In this document: positions 1 through 5,494 of the stretch, one piece after another | Layout of the letters: each line of letters starts with the position of its first letter | Position numbering within the stretch: the stretch's first letter is position 1 | NCBI GenBank assembly: GCA_905215225.1 | Contig: CAJMPM010000117.1 | Coordinates: 1-5,494, forward strand | DNA: 5,494 bases | Reading direction: 5' to 3' | Source: an uncultured bacterium | GTDB lineage: Bacteria > Actinomycetota > Coriobacteriia > Coriobacteriales > Coriobacteriaceae | The notes under the pieces: generated by a model | What the model was told of the DNA's origin: nothing | Seen by the model: the letters and a program-made list of their open reading frames with translations, nothing else | Database searches by the model: none | Made by a program: the position numbers and the translations under genes

Positions 1-1016
<1,016 letters not shown>

Positions 1017-1063
1017 GCGGATCCTTTCTTGCATTGAGTGCATTACGTCGTTGTAACCGCACT

Positions 1064-1069
1064 ATTGTA
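1064..1069 (-). promoter_or_regulatory. Possible -10 element for prfC
   Basis: On the minus strand, TACAAT (1069 down to 1064) lies 47 bases upstream of the prfC ATG and matches the sigma-A -10 consensus TATAAT at five of six positions. No good -35 hexamer is visible 16-18 bp further upstream (around 1086-1092), so this is a plausible but weak call. The inferred leader would be about 40 nt. Confidence 0.35.
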
Positions 1070-1159
1070 GCCGCGAAATCTCGCTCTAGGGCGCCTATCA
1101 GGACAAATTCATCAGTCAGAACGTGAACGGCTAGTTATCGAAAGTATTCTGCAGCAGAC

Positions 1160-1457
1160 TGTCTCAATCTGTAACAGCAGGCGACCCAAAACGGACCCAG
1201 ATGTTACAGATTGAGACAAACGAACTTGTCCGCCGGCACAATCTCAATCTGTAACACCTGGCCGCCCAAATTGGGTCTAGCTGTTACAAATCGAGATAAA
1301 CGGAAAGGCAGGCAGCCAATGTCTCGTTCTGTAACATCTAGCCGCGCAAATCGACTCTTACTGTTACAGATTGAGACAAATAGGCAGGCGGGAAAATAAC
1401 ATCTCAATCTGTAACAGCTGGCGACCAAAAACGGACCCAGGTGTTACAGATTGAGAT
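1160..1457. repeat. Array of four palindromic units with an exact 80-bp period
   Basis: Four inverted-repeat units have left arms TCTCAATCTGTAACA starting at 1162, 1242, 1322 and 1402, and right arms TGTTACAGATTGAGA starting at 1202, 1282, 1362 and 1442. The period is therefore exactly 80 bp in both series. Unit 1 (1160-1218) has a perfect 17-bp arm match. Unit 4 (1401-1457) has a perfect 16-bp match. Unit 2 (about 1241-1297) and unit 3 (1320-1378) each carry two arm mismatches. Every unit has a loop of exactly 25 nt, and units are separated by about 21 nt of unrelated sequence. The loops of units 1 and 4 are close to each other (both contain ACGGACCCAG); those of units 2 and 3 have diverged. 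As RNA or cruciform DNA each unit could form a 16-17 bp stem. As protein sites, the same 15-17 bp word recurs about every 40 bp in alternating orientation. The small frames that cross the array (for example 1211-1399 plus and 1204-1428 minus) are byproducts of the repeats. Function unknown. Confidence 0.93.
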
Positions 1458-1504
1458 TGTTTTGGAGCAAGCGCGGTGCCGATGGGCTATTCCACATTTA
1501 GCTC

Positions 1505-1534
1505 TTGCATAACTGTGCATAGTGTATATATACT
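1505..1534 (+). promoter_or_regulatory. Probable sigma-A promoter of the gntR-ABC operon
   Basis: TTGCAT (1505-1510) and TATACT (1529-1534) are separated by 18 bp and match the vegetative -35 and -10 consensus well. Transcription would start near 1541, giving a leader of about 40 nt before the GTG start at 1583. The -10 hexamer lies inside a palindrome (next entry), as expected for an autorepressed operon. Confidence 0.6.
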
Positions 1535-1560
1535 GTGCTTACCGGTTATATACACGTGTA
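1518..1560. promoter_or_regulatory. Candidate operator for the GntR repressor, several nested dyads
   Basis: CATAGTGTATATATACTGTG (1518-1537) is a 20-bp near-palindrome with only two mismatched pairs and a perfect core GTATATATAC (1524-1533). It covers the promoter -10 element. A second, wider dyad pairs GTGTATATA (1522-1530) with TATATACAC (1547-1555), and a perfect 10-bp palindrome TACACGTGTA sits at 1551-1560. AT-rich dyads over their own promoter are typical of YtrA-type GntR regulators. Assigning this one to the adjacent gene is inference from position. Confidence 0.55.
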
Positions 1561-1582
1561 GCCCAACAGCTAAGGAGCCGCT

Positions 1583-1963
1583 GTGGACATTATCCTATCC
1601 AATTCGAGCGACAAGCCCATCTACGAGCAGATAACCTCGCAAGTCAAAGCTCAGATCTTATCGGGCACGCTCGCTGCGGGAGCTAAACTCCCCAGCATCC
1701 GTGCACTCGCGAGCGATCTTGGCGTGAGCGTCATCACCACCAAGCGCGCCTACGCCGACCTGGAGCAGCTCGGGTTTATCTGCACCGTGCAGGGCAAGGG
1801 CTGTTTTGTCGCCGAGGGCAACAAGGAGCTTTTGCGCGAAAACCAGCTCTGCCATATCGAAGAGCTGCTTGCGAAAGCGGCAAGCCAAGCCGAAGCCCTG
1901 GGCGTCACGCGCGACAAACTGCACGAGATGCTCGACCTGGTAGCCCCCGAAACCATGCAGTAG
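1583..1963 (+). CDS. GntR-family transcriptional regulator, YtrA subfamily (126 aa)
   Basis: A DNA-binding repressor, probably of its own operon. The N-terminal winged helix-turn-helix covers about residues 10-78: KPIYEQITSQVKAQILSG (11-28), the conserved GAKLPSIRALASDLGVS (33-49), recognition helix VITTKRAYADLEQLG (50-64), and the wing VQGKGCFVA (69-77). The remaining roughly 45 residues are helical and charged and too short for a FadR or UTRA effector domain. That is the hallmark of the YtrA subfamily, where this tail makes the dimer. The start is GTG at 1583, supported by AAGGAG (1572-1577) five bases upstream. The gene is first in an operon with an ABC ATPase (23-bp gap) and permease, the usual context for YtrA regulators of envelope-stress or antimicrobial-responsive exporters. 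The inducer cannot be read from the sequence. Subfamily call is secure; target and ligand are inferred. Confidence 0.93.
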   Translation: MDIILSNSSDKPIYEQITSQVKAQILSGTLAAGAKLPSIRALASDLGVSVITTKRAYADLEQLGFICTVQGKGCFVAEGNKELLRENQLCHIEELLAKAASQAEALGVTRDKLHEMLDLVAPETMQ

Positions 1964-1986
1964 CCATCTGCAAGAAAGGCTATACC

Positions 1987-2868
1987 ATGCAAAACCTTTT
2001 AGAACTCAAAGGCATCTCACGCACAGAAAGCGACCGCTTTTCACTGCGTGATGTCACGCTTGCTGTGGAGCCCGGCCAGATCGTCGGCTTTGTGGGCGCA
2101 AATGGTGCTGGCAAAACAACGACGATTCGAGCCGCGCTCGGGCTTATAGGGCTCGATGCCGGCGAAGTGCACCTGTTTGGGCAGCGCTGTGGCGCCGACG
2201 CGCCCGATGAGTCGCAACGCCATCTACGCTCCCGCGTCGGTCTTGTCCTGGACACGTGCCCCTTCCCCTCCACGCTCAAGGTGGGCCAGATCGAGTCGCT
2301 CGTAGGCCCGGCGTACCCCACGTGGGACCGCGAAACGTTCGCCGGATTCATCAACCGATTTGACCTCGATCCTAAGACAAAAGTCAAGGACCTCTCCCGC
2401 GGCATGGGCATGAAGCTGCAGCTTGCCTGTGCACTCAGCCATAATGCCAAGCTACTCCTTTTGGACGAAGCCACCGCGGGCCTCGATCCCATGGCGCGCG
2501 AGGAACTGCTCGATGAGCTGCTTGCTTTTGTCGCCGACGGCCAGCACAGCGTGCTGCTCTCGAGCCACATTACGTCCGACCTCGATCGCGCCGCCGACCG
2601 CGTCATCTGCATCGATAACGGCTCGATTGTGTTTGACCTGCCGCGCGAGGACATTACCGACCGCGCCGGCATCGCCCACTGTACCCAAGCACAGGCCGCC
2701 GAGCTTATGGCTTGCGTCGAAGGCGCCCGTGCCGTCCACCACGCCTATAGCGTGGACGTGTTCGTGCCCAACCGTCGCGAAACGCTCGAGGCCTTTCCCG
2801 AGATTCCCTGCGATCGGGCAACCATTGATGACTATCTGCGCCTCATGCTGAAAGGGGCTTCGAAATGA
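1987..2868 (+). CDS. ABC transporter ATP-binding protein, YtrB/BcrA-like (293 aa)
   Basis: The cytoplasmic ATPase subunit of an ABC-2 type exporter; ATP hydrolysis drives the permease encoded next. All core motifs are present: Walker A GANGAGKTT (37-45), signature LSRGM (136-140), Walker B LLLLDE (156-161), D-loop AGLDP (164-168) and switch histidine H194 in LLSSH. The Q-loop region (LVLDTCPFPSTLK, 86-98) has Asp89 where classical importers have Gln; BcrA/YtrB-type ATPases commonly carry an acidic residue here. About 85 residues follow the nucleotide-binding core, a C-terminal extension usual for drug and bacteriocin exporters. The start ATG is preceded by AGAAAGG (1973-1979) seven bases upstream. 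The stop overlaps the permease start as ATGA, implying translational coupling. The substrate is not determinable. A role in resistance to an envelope-active compound is inferred from the operon type only. Confidence 0.95.
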   Translation: MQNLLELKGISRTESDRFSLRDVTLAVEPGQIVGFVGANGAGKTTTIRAALGLIGLDAGEVHLFGQRCGADAPDESQRHLRSRVGLVLDTCPFPSTLKVGQIESLVGPAYPTWDRETFAGFINRFDLDPKTKVKDLSRGMGMKLQLACALSHNAKLLLLDEATAGLDPMAREELLDELLAFVADGQHSVLLSSHITSDLDRAADRVICIDNGSIVFDLPREDITDRAGIAHCTQAQAAELMACVEGARAVHHAYSVDVFVPNRRETLEAFPEIPCDRATIDDYLRLMLKGASK

Positions 2869-3563
2869 AACGCGCCTTTATGTCCGAGCTCGCCATCGTT
2901 CGCACGCTCACCCCGAGCATCGCGGGCGTCGGCCTGTTCATCTTCGTCGTGCTAACCCTTGCCAACGCGTCGGATGGCGATTCCGGCATGAGCGCCGGCG
3001 CCTGCGCGGTCAGCGCCATGTCGCCCATCATGGTCATGAACTCACTGGCCGGTTTCGACAATCAAAACGGTTGGGAGCGCTATCGCGCAACGCTGTCTCT
3101 CTCGCGTAAAGACATCATCTGCGCACGCTACCTGTGCATTATTGCTTTCTCGGCCGTCATGGCAGTCGCCGCCGGGCTTCTGGGCATCGTCTCTATCCCG
3201 CTCTTCAACAGCGCGGGTATCCCCTCGACAGGACAGACCGTCTTTGAGATCGCAATCGCCTCGGCAGCATCGATGCTCATCTCCCTCATGATGGTGTTTT
3301 TGGCGCAGCCGCTGTTCTTTCGATTTGGACACATGGAGGCGCTGCGCTTTTCCGTCGGCCTGTTTGCCCTGATGGGCTGCGGTACCATGGCAATGCTGAG
3401 CTCTTCCAACCCCATTAGCAACTGGCTCATGTCGATTGCCGGAGCGAATCCCGATCCTGCCGTCCTTGGCGGTCTGTGCGCAGGAATTGCCGTACTGGCC
3501 CTCGCGCTATGTGCAATCAGCTGCGCTGTCAGCACCAAGGTTTATCGAGTACGCGATCTGTAA
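2865..3563 (+). CDS. ABC-2 type transporter permease (232 aa)
   Basis: The membrane partner of the preceding ATPase. About six hydrophobic segments are visible, near residues 17-33, 44-62, 91-113, 127-149, 159-178 and 197-222. Between segments two and three lies GWERYRATLSLSRKDIICA (69-87). This resembles the cytoplasmic coupling segment of the ABC2_membrane_5 type, where W-x-R-Y followed by a Pro/Ser-rich turn and R-K is characteristic and probably contacts the ATPase. The start ATG at 2865 lies inside the ATPase stop (4-bp overlap), with AAAGGGG (2851-2857) as ribosome binding site. At 232 residues it fits single-domain ABC-2 permeases, so a functional transporter needs two copies. No extracytoplasmic sensor domain is present. 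Family call is good; substrate unknown. Confidence 0.88.
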   Translation: MKRAFMSELAIVRTLTPSIAGVGLFIFVVLTLANASDGDSGMSAGACAVSAMSPIMVMNSLAGFDNQNGWERYRATLSLSRKDIICARYLCIIAFSAVMAVAAGLLGIVSIPLFNSAGIPSTGQTVFEIAIASAASMLISLMMVFLAQPLFFRFGHMEALRFSVGLFALMGCGTMAMLSSSNPISNWLMSIAGANPDPAVLGGLCAGIAVLALALCAISCAVSTKVYRVRDL

Positions 3564-3572
3564 TCGACAGCT

Positions 3573-3605
3573 AAAAAAGCTTAGGTGGTACCCCGCTTAT
3601 TTTTT
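3573..3605 (+). terminator. Terminator-like hairpin after the ABC operon
   Basis: Ten bases after the permease stop, AAAAAAGC (3573-3580) can pair with GCTTATTTTTT (3595-3605), enclosing a small GGT/ACC stem (3584-3592). The T-run 3600-3605 follows the stem on the plus strand and the A-run gives a T-run on the minus strand, so it could act in both directions. The stem has internal mismatches and is AT-rich at its base, so strength is uncertain. Confidence 0.45.
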
Positions 3606-3692
3606 CAATGAAACAAGGCGGCATAGCGTCACCACCGCCCCTCACAGCAGGCCGTCTAGTTCTTGGCAACCAAAAAGACACCGTCAGCATAA

Positions 3693-3873
3693 CGAAGGTG
3701 AATACTTTACCGAGAAGTGAACGAGTAAAAACAGCGCCCTGTAGCATCGACATTTTTAAGGACTCAATTCCTGCGGTTTTGTCTAAGAATCCTGCAGTTT
3801 TGTTCGAAAAAAGTGTGCATGTTCCAGGGGTCCAGATTTACTCGTTCACTTCGCGGAAAACCATTCACCTTCG
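3693..3873. repeat. 181-bp imperfect palindrome with tandem-repeat centre
   Basis: The left arm 3693-3729 and right arm 3837-3873 are inverted copies matching at 33 of 37 positions, with a perfect 16-bp inner block TTTACTCGTTCACTTC (3837-3852 and its complement at 3714-3729). Weaker complementarity continues inward (CCCTG and ACAT blocks; T-run 3753-3757 against A-run 3807-3812), leaving an apical region of about 49 nt (3758-3806). Each arm, read outward from the centre, also encodes a similar peptide: MSMLQGAVFTRSLLGKVFTF from 3753 on the minus strand, and (V/M)CMFQGSRFTRSLRGKPFTF from the GTG at 3813 on the plus strand. It could be a small non-autonomous mobile or palindromic element, a bidirectional termination or regulatory structure, or two facing copies of a degenerate coding repeat. 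I cannot choose between these. Confidence 0.8.
3769..3803. repeat. Tandem direct repeat TCCTGCRGTTTTGT, 21-bp spacing
   Basis: TCCTGCGGTTTTGT (3769-3782) and TCCTGCAGTTTTGT (3790-3803) differ at one base and are offset by 21 bp, two helical turns. They occupy the apex of the 181-bp palindrome. Two like-oriented copies on the same helical face would suit cooperative protein binding, but nothing in the sequence identifies a binder. Confidence 0.75.
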
Positions 3874-4012
3874 ATTCGAGCCTTAACCAAATGCCCTCTC
3901 GAACTATGGCCCCTGTCTCACCACAGCGATATCAAAGCTTCATGGCGGGACGGTATCATCGGACGAGCGCCGTAAATCTGGCGCGGGCGTTCTTTGGGGA
4001 GGCATTTCACCC
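3874..4012. other. Intergenic stretch before the DMT transporter
   Basis: With 3606-3692 this is the remainder of the 449-bp gap between the permease and the DMT transporter. I see no convincing gene, RNA or strong promoter here. GGGGAGG at 3996-4002 is a strong ribosome binding site ten bases before the GTG at 4013. The plus-strand open frame 3813-4316 runs through this stretch into the transporter in another frame and shows no recognisable family beyond its repeat-derived start. Confidence 0.5.
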
Positions 4013-4888
4013 GTGTCGTGGGTCGCAGCAGCATTTGTGTCAGCTTTCTTTGCCGGCGTCACATCTGTCCTGGCCAAATGCGGCATCAAGCAGACCGACT
4101 CCGATGTCGCGACGGCCATTCGCACCTGCGTGGTGCTCGTTTTCGCCTGGGCAATGGCGGGCATTTCTGGATCCATTGGAACCATCGGCAGCATCGAACC
4201 CAGATCTTGGCTCTTTCTCGTCCTCTCGGGACTCGCTACCGGTGCTTCGTGGATCTGTTACTTTAAGGCGTTGGGCATCGGAGACGTCAATAAGGTCGTA
4301 CCGGTCGACAAGATGAGCACCGTACTCGCTGCACTGATCGCCATCGTGCTTTTTGGCGAGACGAGCAACCTTGCGGTTAAGCTCGTAGGAACCGCTGTCA
4401 TCACCCTCGGCACGTTTTTAATGATCGAGAAGAAGCAGCCTGCCGGACCCGAGCAGCAGCAAGACCGGACCTGGCTCGCTTACGCCCTCGGCGCCGCCGT
4501 GTTCGCAGCGCTCACGTCCATCCTTGCTAAGGCTGGCATCGAAGGCGTCGAATCCAACCTGGCCACGGCAATCCGTACCTGTGTGGTACTGGTTATGGCA
4601 TGGGCAATCGTGGCAGCTAAAGGCAAGATGGGCCAAGCCGTGCACGTAGACCGCTACGAACTCGTATTTCTCGCGGCATCGGGCATTGCGACTGGCGCAT
4701 CGTGGCTGCTATGCTACTACGCCATCGCCACAGGCCAGGTGAGCGTCGTGGTGCAGATCGACAAACTATCGATTGTCGTATCGGTACTATTTGCGCGCTT
4801 GTCATTCAATGAAAAACTCTCACGGCGCAGCGCCATCGGTCTCGCCCTCATCGTACTGGGCACCGCCGCGCTCGCAGTTTGGAAGTAG
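4013..4888 (+). CDS. EamA/DMT-superfamily transporter, two-repeat (291 aa)
   Basis: An integral membrane carrier of the drug/metabolite transporter superfamily, with about ten hydrophobic segments in two EamA halves of about 140 residues. The halves are visibly homologous. ATAIRTCVVLV occurs at 33-43 and again at 184-194, SG(L/I)ATGASW at 72-80 and 223-231, and (V/I)DK(M/L)S at 98-102 and 249-253. A short charged linker (KKQPAGPEQQQDR, 140-152) joins them. In this family the halves sit in opposite membrane orientation and form the transport path; substrates range from amino acids and metabolites to drugs and cannot be deduced here. The start is GTG at 4013, chosen because GGGGAGG (3996-4002) precedes it and the protein opens directly into the first membrane segment. 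The gene ends 15 bp from the convergent redox gene and appears monocistronic. Confidence 0.93.
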   Translation: MSWVAAAFVSAFFAGVTSVLAKCGIKQTDSDVATAIRTCVVLVFAWAMAGISGSIGTIGSIEPRSWLFLVLSGLATGASWICYFKALGIGDVNKVVPVDKMSTVLAALIAIVLFGETSNLAVKLVGTAVITLGTFLMIEKKQPAGPEQQQDRTWLAYALGAAVFAALTSILAKAGIEGVESNLATAIRTCVVLVMAWAIVAAKGKMGQAVHVDRYELVFLAASGIATGASWLLCYYAIATGQVSVVVQIDKLSIVVSVLFARLSFNEKLSRRSAIGLALIVLGTAALAVWK

Positions 4889-4907
4889 CGCGGCCAGCAG
4901 CCGCTAC
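4885..4907. terminator. Hairpin spanning both convergent stop codons
   Basis: GTAGCGCGGC (4885-4894) pairs with GCCGCTAC (4900-4907), with a two-base bulge and a CAGCA loop. The stem contains the TAG stop of the transporter (4886-4888) and, on the other strand, the TAG stop of the redox gene (4906-4904). There is no T-run on either side, so intrinsic termination would be weak; an mRNA 3'-end role is only possible. Confidence 0.35.
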
Positions 4908-5494
4908 ATCCTCACACCTGGCTTAGGATGCCTGTACTGACCATGGGATGCCGCGCGCTTACCGTGCGAGATGGCAAATTTGGGACAACAGTGCAGGCAA
5001 CGAAGGCAGGCTGCGCACTCCGGCTTTGTCCAGACGGGAAGGCCGTCGCGCATCTCATTCGCCGCCATGGGACAGCGCGTAGCGCAGAGGCTACTCCCGA
5101 CGCAGCGGCTAGCATCGACGGCAAACTTGCTCGTCTGCTGCATACGCGGCAGCCCAAACGCATGATACGCGCACGATGCAAACAGGGGCACGCGATGGCG
5201 CATCATATTGCCCGTGCGCCGCTCCCGCACCGCCTCGATCACAGCATCAATCTGCGCCTCAGCAGCCCTATTGATACCCTCAACCTTTTGAGGGTCAGAC
5301 AGGTCGAAAACAGGCGTCCAGGTGTCCGGCATGCGCACAGAGTAGTACGCGTCGATTTCCCGCCCGCGAATGGCCCTGGCCGCCATGACTCCGGCAGCGC
5401 CGGGGAGCGTCCCGTAGGTGGCGATGAAGAACAGGTAGCCGGTTTTGAACGACGCCGTGCCGAGAAATTCCCCGACGATGCTCGGCAGCCCCCA
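4904..5494 (-). CDS. Flavodoxin-ferredoxin fusion protein (EFR1-like), C-terminal 196 residues, partial at right edge
   Basis: A probable cytoplasmic electron carrier or oxidoreductase combining an FMN-binding flavodoxin domain with a two-cluster ferredoxin domain. The frame is open from 5494 (5' end missing) to TAG at 4906-4904; the internal ATG at 5386 is not the true start, because the homologous reading continues upstream. The visible part begins in the flavodoxin domain: TASFKTGYLFFIATYGTLPG at 13-32, the region that normally contacts flavin. A linker follows, then two Cys motifs: C131-VGSSL-C137-ATR-C141-P and C160-AA-C163-LR-C166-LHC-C170-P. The second is a complete CxxCxxCxxxCP. In the first, the expected second cysteine is Ser134. 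The C-terminus ends soon after the second cluster. The partner and substrate are unknown. EFR1-type assignment is by architecture (flavodoxin plus ferredoxin in one chain, common in anaerobes). Confidence 0.85.
   Translation of the reverse strand, partial: WGLPSIVGEFLGTASFKTGYLFFIATYGTLPGAAGVMAARAIRGREIDAYYSVRMPDTWTPVFDLSDPQKVEGINRAAEAQIDAVIEAVRERRTGNMMRHRVPLFASCAYHAFGLPRMQQTSKFAVDASRCVGSSLCATRCPMAANEMRDGLPVWTKPECAACLRCLHCCPKFAISHGKRAASHGQYRHPKPGVRM

Noticed and set aside
1204..1428. Small proteins encoded within the repeat array on either strand
   Set aside because: The open frames consist of the repeated arms and variable spacers, have no ribosome binding site that I can support and no conserved domain.
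1160..1457. CRISPR array
   Set aside because: The repeated word alternates in orientation, is only 15-17 bp, the intervals alternate between 25 and 21 bp, and no cas gene is nearby.
1980..2672. Minus-strand 230-codon frame opposite the ABC ATPase
   Set aside because: The plus strand encodes a complete ABC ATPase with all motifs in order; the antisense translation is Ser/Arg-rich with no family.
3581..3606. T-box riboswitch (AGGTGGTACCCCGC resembles the antiterminator bulge sequence)
   Set aside because: It begins about 20 bases after the permease stop, so there is no room for a specifier-loop leader, and no tRNA-related gene follows; it fits a simple terminator hairpin better.
3813..4316. 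Plus-strand 167-codon frame overlapping the start of the DMT transporter
   Set aside because: Only its first 20 residues resemble anything, namely the other arm of the palindrome; the rest is a different frame of the transporter gene.
4904..5386. A 160-residue ferredoxin starting at the ATG at 5386
   Set aside because: The flavodoxin-like sequence continues in frame upstream to the window edge, so this ATG is internal.

Overview
The window reads as a chromosomal segment of a high-GC Gram-positive bacterium. Gene content, codon choice and the style of its intergenic repeats suggest an anaerobic gut actinobacterium of the Coriobacteriia, with Collinsella or a close relative as my best guess. 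That assignment is from recognition, not from a search.

Layout. Positions 1-1016 (minus strand) hold the first 338 codons of peptide chain release factor 3 (prfC), which runs off the left edge. Positions 1017-1582 are a 566-bp divergent intergenic region. It contains a probable prfC -10 element, a strikingly regular array of four palindromic units with an exact 80-bp period (1160-1457), and the promoter and dyad-rich operator of the next operon. Positions 1583-3563 (plus) form a three-gene operon: a short YtrA-type GntR repressor, an ABC ATPase and an ABC-2 type permease, the last two overlapping by ATGA. Positions 3564-4012 are a second intergenic region, with a terminator-like hairpin followed by a 181-bp imperfect palindrome (3693-3873) built around a short tandem direct repeat. 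Positions 4013-4888 (plus) encode a two-repeat EamA/DMT-family transporter. Positions 4904-5494 (minus, 5' end outside the window) encode the C-terminal part of a flavodoxin-ferredoxin fusion (EFR1-like) whose first 4Fe-4S motif lacks one cysteine.

How the genes work together. The GntR-ABC-permease set is the classic autoregulated exporter arrangement. The repressor is expected to bind the AT-rich dyad over its own promoter and to release it in response to envelope stress or an antimicrobial, so that the ATPase and permease are made together. The other genes (translation termination, DMT transporter, redox protein) look like unrelated neighbours.

The most unusual content is non-coding: two different palindromic repeat systems, one in each large intergenic gap. 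The 80-bp-period array next to the operon promoter is the best candidate for something undescribed.
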